DNA of 5,910 bases from positions 1-5,910 of the forward strand of contig JAMXLG010000115.1 in assembly GCA_024281135.1 (NCBI GenBank). Direction: 5' to 3'. Below are positions 1 to 5,910 of this stretch, in pieces (within the stretch, counting starts at the first letter, position 1; the number at the start of each line of letters is the position of its first letter). The notes beneath the pieces are model-generated. The model did not search any database and was not told the DNA's origin. It saw only the letters and a program-made list of their open reading frames with translations. The position numbers and the translations under genes are program-made. The stretch comes from Vulcanimicrobiia bacterium. Lineage in GTDB: Bacteria > Eremiobacterota > Eremiobacteria > Baltobacterales > Baltobacteraceae.

Positions 1-1526
1 ATGCGTTCGATCAGTTCGCCGCGAGCGAGGTCGGGACGCAGATGCGCGCGGGCAAGCTCGGTTTCGACCGCCTCTTGGCCGGCGAGTACGTTCTCCTCAC
101 GCTGCTCTTTGCGGAACCACTGCTTGATCTTGTGCTTCGCGCTCGAGGTCTTGACAATCGAAAGCCAGTCGAGTGACGGACGTCCGCTCGATTTATTGAC
201 GAGAATCTCGCAGATATCGCCGTTCTGCAACGTGTAGTCGAGCGGCACGATCCGGCCGTTGACTTTTGCTCCGACGCAGTGATTGCCGACGTCGGTATGC
301 ACGAGGTACGCGAAGTCGAGCGGCGTGCCGCCGGCGGGCATCGAGAACACGTCTCCACGCGGCGAAAAGACGAACGCTTGCGAATCGAAGAGATCGAGTT
401 TGAGATTCTCCATGAACATGCGCGAGTCGCGCATGTCTTTCTGCCACTCGAGCAGCGCGCGCAACCACGAGAGCTTGTTCTCGAATTGGTCGGCCTTGCT
501 GCCTTCCTTATAACGCCAGTGCGCGGCGATGCCGTACTCGCTCGTACGATGCATCTCCCACGTACGGATCTGAATCTCGAGCGGTTCGCCTTGAGGCCCG
601 ACGACCGTCGTGTGCAACGACTGGTACATGTTGGGCTTAGGCATCGCGATGTAGTCTTTGAATCGTCCCGGAAGCGGCGTCCACATCGCGTGCACCGCAC
701 CGAGCGCCGCGTAACAGTCCTTGACGGTGTCGACGATGATGCGAATCGCCGTCAGATCGTAGATCGTCGAGAAGTCGCGGCCCTTTCGGATCTTCGAGTA
801 AATCGAATAGAAGTGTTTCGGACGCCCTTGAATCTCGGCGTTGACGTTGAGCTCCTTGAACTCATCGCGCAGACGCTCGATCGCTTCGCGGACGTCGTTC
901 TCGCGTTCGCGACGCGTCTTGGCAACGCGCTCGACGATCTCGCGATACATCTCGGAATCGAGATACTTGAGGCACTCGTCCTCGATCTCCCATTTGATCT
1001 TCCAAATACCGAGGCGGTGCGCGATCGGCGCATAAATGTCGAGCGTCTCGCGGGCAATCGCTTGTTGTTTCGATGGAGGCAGGCTCGCAAGTGTCCGCAT
1101 GTTGTGCAGCCGGTCGGCGAGCTTGATGATGATGACGCGAATATCGCGCGCCATCGCCATAAACATCTTGCGCAGGTTCTCGACCTGTGCGTCTTCCTTC
1201 GATTGATACGGAATGCGCGTGAGCTTAGTCACGCCGTCGACCAGGGTCGCGATTTCTTCGCCGAATTCGGCGGCAACTTGCTCGCTTGTAATCGACGTGT
1301 CTTCAACGACGTCGTGCAGCAGCGCCGCAGCGATCGTCTGGCGGTCCATTTCCAGCTCGGCGAGGATGCCGGCGACCGCCAACGGGTGCTCGATGTACGA
1401 CTCGCCCGAGGCGCGACGCTGCCCTTCGTGAGCGCGGTCAGCGACCTCGTAGACACGCCGCAGCCACTCCCCCTCCATCGAGGGATCATAGGCTTGAACG
1501 GCTGCGATCAATTGAGCGATGGTCAT
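1..1526 (-). CDS. rel: Bifunctional (p)ppGpp synthetase/hydrolase, RelA/SpoT (Rel) family, 3'-partial
   Basis: Makes (p)ppGpp from ATP and GDP/GTP and hydrolyses it again; the cytoplasmic, ribosome-associated stringent-response enzyme. I translated 508 codons from ATG 1526; the frame is open to the left edge, so the C-terminus is missing. An in-frame TAA lies seven codons upstream with no ATG/GTG/TTG between, which fixes the start; an AGGG sits about 12 nt upstream. The HD hydrolase domain (about 20-190) keeps H47, the HDVVEDT motif (H71, D72, E75, D76) and D138 in LADRLHNMRTL, all the metal and catalytic residues of active Rel hydrolases. The synthetase domain (about 230-345) has RPKHFYS (235-241), D257 in DLTAIRIIV, and E317 in EIQIRT. 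The RFKD loop (288-291) is the RxKD type of bifunctional Rel/SpoT, not the ExDD of monofunctional RelA. A TGS domain covers about 385-445. The family is usually 700-800 residues, so the helical, zinc-finger/CC and ACT regions lie outside the window. Third gene of the apt group. Confidence 0.97.
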   Translation of the reverse strand, partial: MTIAQLIAAVQAYDPSMEGEWLRRVYEVADRAHEGQRRASGESYIEHPLAVAGILAELEMDRQTIAAALLHDVVEDTSITSEQVAAEFGEEIATLVDGVTKLTRIPYQSKEDAQVENLRKMFMAMARDIRVIIIKLADRLHNMRTLASLPPSKQQAIARETLDIYAPIAHRLGIWKIKWEIEDECLKYLDSEMYREIVERVAKTRRERENDVREAIERLRDEFKELNVNAEIQGRPKHFYSIYSKIRKGRDFSTIYDLTAIRIIVDTVKDCYAALGAVHAMWTPLPGRFKDYIAMPKPNMYQSLHTTVVGPQGEPLEIQIRTWEMHRTSEYGIAAHWRYKEGSKADQFENKLSWLRALLEWQKDMRDSRMFMENLKLDLFDSQAFVFSPRGDVFSMPAGGTPLDFAYLVHTDVGNHCVGAKVNGRIVPLDYTLQNGDICEILVNKSSGRPSLDWLSIVKTSSAKHKIKQWFRKEQREENVLAGQEAVETELARAHLRPDLARGELIER

Positions 1527-1634
1527 AATTCGGCGTGCCCTGAGTTATCGGTCTATATTCTCATATCGGCGCGCCTGGGCTCAAGGGTTTCACTTGCTTA
1601 CCCTTCAGGACTCTTGAACTTTTGAGGACCGACG
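1527..1634 (-). promoter_or_regulatory. rel leader region with possible promoter
   Basis: This is the 108-bp gap between the secreted-protein gene and rel, larger than the other junctions in this gene group. Read on the minus strand it holds a promoter-like pair: TTGAGC (1584-1579) and GAATAT (1560-1555), 18 bp apart and roughly 30 bp upstream of the rel ATG. Both boxes are imperfect, and the sigma factor preferences of this organism are unknown. If used, the pair would give rel a transcript of its own besides read-through from apt. The TTGAGC box overlaps the base of the hairpin described separately. I recognise no known riboswitch class here. Confidence 0.25.
1574..1609 (-). other. Bulged stem-loop in the rel leader
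   Basis: On the plus strand AAGGGT (1583-1588) pairs perfectly with ACCCTT (1600-1605) across an 11-nt loop. CCTG (1574-1577) pairs with CAGG (1606-1609) outside a 5-nt one-sided bulge (1578-1582), giving ten pairs in all. No T-run follows on either strand, so it does not look like a Rho-independent terminator. In the minus-strand transcript it lies between the secreted-protein gene and the rel start. It could be a processing or attenuation structure, or chance in moderately GC-rich sequence. Confidence 0.35.
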
Positions 1635-2081
1635 TTACTGCGGAAGCTTGTCCCGGAACAAAATTCCGTCGATTTTCCCGTCCGGAGCGATAATGAGCCG
1701 CTCGAAGACGGCCGCATTTTCGCAGGTCATCTTGTACCAGTAACCATGCGTGCCGGTCGGCGCGTCGTCGACGACGAGAGGCCCGATCCACTCGGTTTTG
1801 ACCAACGTCCCGGCTGCACCGAGCTCTTTGGACGTATCGGCGATTTTGTCGGGTGTGAGGCCCGCTTGAGCGCCGGGCGCATAGCGGCTTGCGGTTACGA
1901 CGCCGGCTTGCCACGCCACGAATTCGCGACGCGCGATCTGCGTAATAGCCGGATCTTCGGGCGGCGGCGTCGGCGAGGCCGTCGGCGCTGCCGATACGTG
2001 CTTCGCCTGTGCGTTAGCCGGAACGATTGCGATCAGCGCCGCGAGTGCGAACGCACTAATAACGAATAAACGAGACAACAT
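1635..2081 (-). CDS. Small secreted protein of unknown function, NTF2/DUF3887-like pattern
   Basis: A 148-residue protein I cannot assign to a named family with confidence. The N-terminus is a classic Sec signal peptide: positively charged MLSR, a hydrophobic core to about residue 20, and ANA-Q as a likely signal peptidase I site near residue 24. A short Ala/Pro/Thr/Ser spacer follows (PTASPTPPPEDPA), then a compact domain of about 105 residues. No lipobox cysteine is present, so the product is probably soluble in the periplasm or outside the cell. The layout of the mature domain (REFVAWQAG, then a Leu/Thr-rich helix, an aromatic strand GYWYKMTC, and the ending APDGKIDGILFRDKLPQ) resembles small NTF2-like/DUF3887 proteins, but that is pattern inference only. 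ATG 2081 is the first possible start, since an in-frame TAG lies directly before it. No clear Shine-Dalgarno is visible and the gene begins 26 bp inside apt, which suggests translational coupling. Confidence 0.82.
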   Translation of the reverse strand: MLSRLFVISAFALAALIAIVPANAQAKHVSAAPTASPTPPPEDPAITQIARREFVAWQAGVVTASRYAPGAQAGLTPDKIADTSKELGAAGTLVKTEWIGPLVVDDAPTGTHGYWYKMTCENAAVFERLIIAPDGKIDGILFRDKLPQ

Positions 2082-2589
2082 CTACATCAGTTAACGCATC
2101 GCGGCCCTTGAGTGCTTCGAGTTCGATTAGAAATGCGAACGCTTCAACATTTGCGCCGAGCCGCTTGAGCAGCCGGCTCGTCGCCGCGGCAGTGCCGCCG
2201 GTTGCAAGTAAGTCGTCGACGACGACGACGCGTTCGCCGTTGCCGAGTGCATCTTCGTGAATCTCGAGCGAATTCGTTCCGTATTCCAACGCGTACGATT
2301 CGGAGAGTTTGCTATACGGAAGCTTTCCGGGCTTGCGAACAGGTACGAACCCTGCCCCGATGGCATAGGCCAGTGGAGCGCCGAGCATGTATCCTCGCGC
2401 CTCGATTCCAACAACGTAGTCGATGCGGCGGTCCTTGAACCGGTCCACAAAAAGATCGATCGCCTCCTTGAAGCCCTGCTTGTCTTTAAGAAGCGGTGTG
2501 ATGTCGCGGAAGAGAATGCCCGGAATCGGGAAATCGGGAATCGCGCGAATCAAATACTCGGTATTCACGGGGAACGTGGATTCGAGCAA
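2056..2589 (-). CDS. apt: Adenine phosphoribosyltransferase
   Basis: Converts adenine and PRPP to AMP and pyrophosphate in the cytoplasm (purine salvage). The protein is 177 residues, normal for bacterial Apt (about 170-183). Visible motifs are PDFPIPGILFRDITPLL (18-34), the Apt signature; GIEARGY (61-67); the flexible catalytic loop RKPGKLP (85-91); EYGTNSLEIH (102-111); and the PRPP-binding loop VVVVDDLLATGGTA (121-134). It ends VVSFIRY with TAG, as expected for the family. The start is not ATG: TTG at 2589 lies 12 nt after a GGAGG ribosome-binding site, and an in-frame GTG at 2568 would give a 170-residue protein beginning MNTEYLIRAIPDFP, closer to typical Apt starts but with no obvious ribosome-binding site. 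I keep TTG. It is first in a minus-strand group with a secreted-protein gene and rel; an apt-rel neighbourhood is known in other bacteria. Confidence 0.96.
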   Translation of the reverse strand: MLESTFPVNTEYLIRAIPDFPIPGILFRDITPLLKDKQGFKEAIDLFVDRFKDRRIDYVVGIEARGYMLGAPLAYAIGAGFVPVRKPGKLPYSKLSESYALEYGTNSLEIHEDALGNGERVVVVDDLLATGGTAAATSRLLKRLGANVEAFAFLIELEALKGRDALTDVDVVSFIRY

Positions 2590-2657
2590 CGGCGTTATCA
2601 GCCTCCAGGAGATAGACTCTGATTAGACGACGCGGAAGAAAGGATGACTTCGAGGGA
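2590..2657. promoter_or_regulatory. Divergent intergenic region between apt and the TonB-like gene
   Basis: The only spacer between leftward apt and the rightward TonB-like gene is 68 bp. Both groups should be transcribed from here or from inside each other's 5' coding ends. I see no convincing -35/-10 pair on either strand. TAGAC occurs twice (2613-2617 and 2624-2628), 11 bp apart or about one helical turn, which could be half-sites of a regulator or chance. A five-codon mini-ORF (ATG 2644 to TGA 2661) overlaps the TTG start of the rightward gene. Confidence 0.4.
2602..2606 (-). promoter_or_regulatory. Ribosome-binding site of apt
   Basis: The minus strand reads GGAGG here, 12 nt before TTG 2589. 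It is the strongest Shine-Dalgarno-like sequence at this end of the gene and is the reason for choosing the TTG start over the internal GTG at 2568. Confidence 0.55.
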
Positions 2658-3500
2658 TTGACGGGATGGCTCAGTTCCGTCTTCGGTCATACTTACACCC
2701 GGCGTATCCTCGTTGCCCTCGCGTGCTCGGTCGCGCTGCACGAAATCGTGGCTGGGCTTATCCCCCCATTTTTGAAGCCGCTGCCCGATCAAAAAGAGGT
2801 CGTCGAGCGCGTGGCGATCATGCGTGTCGTCGCCAAACCAACGCCGACGCCGACACCGCGCCCAACCCCGACGCCGCCTCCGCACGCGATGGCAGTCGCA
2901 ACAAATAACGTCACGCCGACACTCGCGCCGGTGATCCCGCGGCCGGAGGGCAAAGCTGCGCGTAAGGAGGCAATCAAGCGCGCAGGCGCAGCACGTCCGA
3001 AGCCGCCGAAAGTGCATTATCAAACCAAACCGATTTGGGACATTCCGACCGGTGGCCAAGGCGCCGGAGCAGGGCGCGTGGCGGGTGCCGGCAGTTTAGG
3101 TAACGGCACCAACGGCACCGGCACAGGCAATGCCGGCACTGGCGCGGGTGGTGGCGGAGCACCGTGCGGCGCTGTGGACTTCATGTCGCAGGGCGAAGCG
3201 ATTTACGACGACGGGACACGCACCTACGATCGCAACAACGTCAAAGCGATCGTGCACTACGCCGATGGATCATCGCAGACGGTCGATCTCGATTGGACGT
3301 GGCACTTTAAATCCGAGATGCAAGATCCGTTCCGCAACGCAGCGGCGCCGATGCTCTTCCAATTTCCGCCGCCTTCGCAACGCGCATCGGAACCAGACCC
3401 GGTACAGTACATCATGCGCTACAGCCGCGAAACGGGAACGACGCGCTTGCAAGATGATTGCCCCAACATCCCGCCACCTCCGTCGCCGGGCCCGCGCTAA
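2658..3500 (+). CDS. TonB-like membrane-anchored Pro/Gly-rich periplasmic protein
   Basis: A 280-residue protein built like a TonB-type energy transducer. A short cytoplasmic N-terminus precedes one membrane helix (about 16-38). Inside the helix S24 and H28 form the SxxxH motif that TonB uses to couple to ExbB/ExbD (S16 and H20 in E. coli TonB). Next come a Thr-Pro-rich segment (about 61-76), a Lys/Arg/Ala stretch (about 95-118), a Gly/Asn/Thr-rich linker (about 132-167), a periplasmic domain of some 100 residues and a Pro-rich tail (PPPPSPGPR). I do not recognise the usual TonB C-terminal fold; instead there are strand-like segments such as VKAIVHYADGSSQTVDLDW. C170 and C268 flank the domain and could form a disulphide. 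Start: TTG 2658 is the only start codon upstream of the helix in this frame, with a weak ribosome-binding site. ATG 2666 is in another frame. The P-type ATPase gene follows after 18 bp. TonB-like topology is seen; energy transduction is inferred. Confidence 0.83.
   Translation: MTGWLSSVFGHTYTRRILVALACSVALHEIVAGLIPPFLKPLPDQKEVVERVAIMRVVAKPTPTPTPRPTPTPPPHAMAVATNNVTPTLAPVIPRPEGKAARKEAIKRAGAARPKPPKVHYQTKPIWDIPTGGQGAGAGRVAGAGSLGNGTNGTGTGNAGTGAGGGGAPCGAVDFMSQGEAIYDDGTRTYDRNNVKAIVHYADGSSQTVDLDWTWHFKSEMQDPFRNAAAPMLFQFPPPSQRASEPDPVQYIMRYSRETGTTRLQDDCPNIPPPPSPGPR
2838..2882 (+). repeat. Thr-Pro low-complexity tract
   Basis: Repeated ACGCCG/ACACCG-type units encode a run of Thr-Pro and Pro residues (about residues 61-75) in the TonB-like protein. 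In TonB such segments act as a stiff spacer across the periplasm. The tract is in-frame coding sequence and may vary in length between strains. Confidence 0.7.
3051..3158 (+). repeat. Gly-rich low-complexity linker
   Basis: GGC/GGT/GGA-rich triplets with interspersed AAC, ACC and GCC encode a Gly/Asn/Thr/Ala-rich linker (about residues 132-167). It separates the charged segment of the TonB-like protein from its C-terminal domain. The units are imperfect and all in frame, so this is a flexible linker and not a separate element. Confidence 0.65.
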
Positions 3501-3518
3501 GAAAGCGTTATATATAGC

Positions 3519-5910
3519 GTGAATACAACAGCGAATACGAACACGGTAAGCGATGTAGCAGCGTGGCATGCTATTTCTCAAACTGAGGTCGTCGAGCGAC
3601 TTGCTACCAACGCTGAAAGTGGTCTTGATCCTTCGGAGGCCTCGGCCCGACTCCAAAAGTTTGGGCCAAATCGCTTGCCGGAAAGCCGGAAGCGCAGCGC
3701 ATTTGCGAGGTTCTTCGCGCAGTTCAACAACATTCTAGTCTACGTGTTGCTCGCGGCAGCGTTTACGAAGCTGATGTTGAGCCTTTGGATCGACGCAGGC
3801 ATCATCTTTGCAGTGGTCGTCCTCAATGCATTGCTCGGATTCGTTCAGGAGGGCAAAGCCGAGAAGGCGCTGGATTCGATCCGCAACATGCTTTCCGCCG
3901 AGGCGCGAGTGATACGAGGCGGTGAAACCCGCATGCTTCCAGCGGAGCAACTCGTTCCCGGTGACATCGTGTTGCTCGAATCAGGCGATAAGATTCCCGC
4001 CGACTTGCGGCTCATCGAAGCGAAGAACTTGCGCACCGAAGAGGCCGCCCTCACCGGCGAATCCGTGCCCGCGGAAAAGACTGTCGATGCAGTGCGCGTA
4101 AACGCAACGGTCGGAGATCGTCGAAGCATGGCATTTTCCGGCACGATGGTCGTATCGGGGCGCGCAACCGGCGTCGTTGTTGCAACTGGAAATGAAACGG
4201 AACTTGGACGCATCAACAAGTTGCTCGCCGAAGTCAGCCCGCTCGAAACGCCGCTTCTGCGACAAATCAAAAAATTTGGCTACACCATCACAGCGGTAAT
4301 CGCCGTCGTCAGCGTTCTCATCTTCGCCTACGGTAAATGGGTGAAGGGGATGGACTTCGTGCAGCTCTTCCAGGCAGTCGTCGCCATCGCGGTGTCAGTT
4401 ATCCCGGAGGGGCTCCCCGCGCTGATCACGATCACGCTCGCTATTGGAGTGCAGCGTATGGCGCAGCGCAACGCCATCATTCGAAGGTTGCCTGCAGTTG
4501 AGACGCTCGGTTCGGTATCGCGAATTTGTTCCGACAAGACCGGTACGCTGACACTCATGGAGATGATGGTGGTGTCGGCAGTCACCGCCGAGTCAGCCTA
4601 CCAAATCACCGGCGACGGCTATGCGCCGACCGGAGAGATCAAAAAGAATGGAACAATCGTCGGCAAGGAACCGGTGCTCACGCTCATGGGGCGCGTCTCC
4701 ATTCTTTGCAACGACGCCGAGTTATTTCAACACGACGGAGTGTGGAAGGTAGAAGGCGACCCGACTGAAGGCGCCCTTTATCCATTCGCGACTAAGCTCG
4801 GTATGAACCGGGAAGCTGAGCAAACCGCGTTCCCACGTATCGACGTCATACCGTTCGAATCTGAACACAAGTTCATGGCGACGCTCAACACATCGAGAGA
4901 CGGCGCGCAATTTTTGCTAGTCAAAGGCGCACCTGAAGTAATCCTCGAGCAATGCAATCGCCAGCAGACTGCTGCTGGGGAACCAGCGCCACTCGACCGC
5001 GTGCGCTTTGCGAAGGAAGGCGACAGGTTGGCGTCCCAGGGTGAACGCGTGTTGGCACTCGCGTGGCTCGAGGACCCAAGGGTGCAAGCCGGCAATCTTG
5101 GCCCGGCCGATCTTCCCAACACGCTCGTGTTGCTGGGCCTGATCGGTTTGCTGGATCCGCCGCGTAAAGAAGCCATCGACGCGGTGAAGGAATGCCACGG
5201 TGGCGGAATTCGCGTCACGATGATTACCGGCGATCACAAAATTACAGCTGCAGCGATCGCAAAGATGCTCGATATCGGCGACGGAAAGACAGCGATCACA
5301 GGAACGGAGATCGAGGCGATGGACACAGCCACGCTTCAGGAACAAGTCCGCACCGTTGATGTTTTTGCGCGCGCGAGCCCTGAGCACAAGCTGCGCCTTG
5401 TGAAGGCCATTCAGGCGAACAAGCAGATCGTCGCGATGACGGGTGACGGTGTGAATGACGCGCCCGCTCTCAAAAAGGCCGACATCGGCGTCGCTATGGG
5501 CATCAAAGGCACGGAAGTAACGAAGGAAGCCGCCGGAATGATCCTCGCCGATGACAATTTCGCTTCAATTGCCGCTGCGGTTAAGGAGGGGCGTACGGTC
5601 TACAACAACATCGAGAAGGCCATGCTCTTCATGCTCCCGACCAACGTCGCCCAGGCTTTGGTCATTGCGGCGGCCATCCTTTTTGGCTTCGTCCTGCCCA
5701 TCACGGCCCCGCAAATTCTCTGGGTCAACATGGTCACGTCGGTGGCCCTCGGCCTGGTGATCTCCTTCGAGCCGCACGAGACTGACGTGATGCTCCGGCC
5801 TCCCCGCGCGGTGGACCGCCCGATCGTGACTGGCTTCGGTCTCTGGCGCATCCTGTTTATCGGCCTGGCGCTCGTCGCCTACACGCTGTTGGTGTTCTTC
5901 TGGATGAAGT
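3519..5910 (+). CDS. P2-type cation-transporting P-type ATPase (Ca2+-ATPase/CtpF-like), 3'-partial
   Basis: An ATP-driven cation pump of the inner membrane. I translated 797 codons from GTG 3519 to the right edge. The N-terminal cation-ATPase domain has AAWHAIS and KFGPNRLP (about 15-54). Helices M1-M2 lie at about 70-108, the actuator loop has TGES (179-182), and M3-M4 lie at about 246-308 with the ion-binding PEGL (E297). The phosphorylation site is DKTGT (D339). The nucleotide domain has GDPTEGAL and KGAPE (K469), and the hinge has MITGD (568-572) and GDGVND (642-647). M5, M6 and most of M7 follow; roughly three helices are missing. The FEPHE segment after M6 resembles mycobacterial CtpF-type pumps. 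Compared with SERCA, M5 has N709 but Q712 where E771 would be, and M6 has N737 and T740 but S741 in place of D800. The ion is therefore uncertain. GTG is the first in-frame start after the TonB-like stop; its ribosome-binding site is weak. Confidence 0.96.
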   Translation, partial: MNTTANTNTVSDVAAWHAISQTEVVERLATNAESGLDPSEASARLQKFGPNRLPESRKRSAFARFFAQFNNILVYVLLAAAFTKLMLSLWIDAGIIFAVVVLNALLGFVQEGKAEKALDSIRNMLSAEARVIRGGETRMLPAEQLVPGDIVLLESGDKIPADLRLIEAKNLRTEEAALTGESVPAEKTVDAVRVNATVGDRRSMAFSGTMVVSGRATGVVVATGNETELGRINKLLAEVSPLETPLLRQIKKFGYTITAVIAVVSVLIFAYGKWVKGMDFVQLFQAVVAIAVSVIPEGLPALITITLAIGVQRMAQRNAIIRRLPAVETLGSVSRICSDKTGTLTLMEMMVVSAVTAESAYQITGDGYAPTGEIKKNGTIVGKEPVLTLMGRVSILCNDAELFQHDGVWKVEGDPTEGALYPFATKLGMNREAEQTAFPRIDVIPFESEHKFMATLNTSRDGAQFLLVKGAPEVILEQCNRQQTAAGEPAPLDRVRFAKEGDRLASQGERVLALAWLEDPRVQAGNLGPADLPNTLVLLGLIGLLDPPRKEAIDAVKECHGGGIRVTMITGDHKITAAAIAKMLDIGDGKTAITGTEIEAMDTATLQEQVRTVDVFARASPEHKLRLVKAIQANKQIVAMTGDGVNDAPALKKADIGVAMGIKGTEVTKEAAGMILADDNFASIAAAVKEGRTVYNNIEKAMLFMLPTNVAQALVIAAAILFGFVLPITAPQILWVNMVTSVALGLVISFEPHETDVMLRPPRAVDRPIVTGFGLWRILFIGLALVAYTLLVFFWMK

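Noticed and set aside
11..700. Minus-strand 229-codon open frame overlapping rel
   Set aside because: A Ser/Arg-rich translation in a different frame from rel, typical of an out-of-frame shadow of a GC-rich gene.
279..1625. Long plus-strand open frame (448 codons) opposite rel
   Set aside because: Its codons are aligned exactly with the rel codons on the other strand, so it would stop only where rel uses TTA, CTA or TCA, which are rare in this GC-rich gene. The product is Arg/Leu/Asp-rich without any motif, whereas the rel frame shows full conserved domains.
1561..1914. Minus-strand 117-codon open frame across the end of the secreted-protein gene and the rel leader
   Set aside because: An Arg-rich shadow without a motif; the overlapping 148-codon frame has a clear signal peptide and a well-formed domain.
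2217..2231. GAC/GTC-rich triplet run resembling a microsatellite
   Set aside because: It is the codon run for the Val-Val-Asp-Asp core of the PRPP-binding loop in apt, so protein constraint explains it.
2666..2908. ATG-started 80-codon frame with a well-spaced GAGGG upstream
   Set aside because: Arg/Ala-rich and lacking features. The overlapping TTG frame encodes the membrane helix with SxxxH and continues through the whole TonB-like protein.
3487..3516. Possible terminator after the TonB-like gene (palindrome CGGGCCCG and the short CGCT/AGCG stem)
   Set aside because: The stems are short and no T-run follows, only alternating TA. The ATPase start lies just downstream, so read-through is more likely.
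3508..3516. TTATATATA as a -10 box for the ATPase gene
   Set aside because: No -35-like sequence stands 16-18 bp upstream, and the box would lie almost on the start codon.

Overview
The window holds five protein-coding genes in two divergent groups. It reads as ordinary chromosome from a Gram-negative-type bacterium of moderately high GC content. I found no rRNA, tRNA, CRISPR array, insertion sequence or phage gene. The lineage cannot be fixed from the sequence alone. The TonB-like SxxxH anchor, Pro/Thr- and Gly-rich periplasmic linkers, small exported protein with a Pro-rich spacer and TTG/GTG starts would suit an uncultured soil-type phylum such as Candidatus Eremiobacterota (WPS-2). That is a low-confidence impression.

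Left half, minus strand, transcribed right to left: apt (adenine phosphoribosyltransferase, 2589-2056), then a 148-residue secreted protein of unknown function (2081-1635, overlapping the 3' end of apt by 26 bp), then the first 508 codons of a bifunctional RelA/SpoT-type Rel enzyme (1526 to the left edge, C-terminus outside the window). An apt-rel neighbourhood is known from other bacteria, for example Bacillus subtilis. It joins purine salvage from PRPP to synthesis and hydrolysis of (p)ppGpp. The unusual part is the exported-protein gene between them. The 108 bp between that gene and rel contains a bulged hairpin and a weak promoter-like sequence.

Middle: a 68-bp divergent intergenic region (2590-2657) separates apt from the rightward genes and must hold most of the 5' control for both sides.

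Right half, plus strand: a membrane-anchored, Pro-rich and Gly-rich TonB-like protein (2658-3500) with an SxxxH motif in its single membrane helix but no TonB C-terminal domain that I recognise. After 18 bp, in the same frame, comes a P2-type cation-transporting P-type ATPase (3519 to the right edge, last membrane helices outside the window). The ATPase keeps every catalytic motif but lacks two of the acidic ligands of Ca2+ site I, so its ion is uncertain.

Nothing here makes a convincing undescribed system. The points most worth a second look are the inserted secreted-protein gene, the TonB-like N-terminus joined to an unfamiliar periplasmic domain, the altered ion site and post-DKTGT segment of the ATPase, and the structured rel leader.
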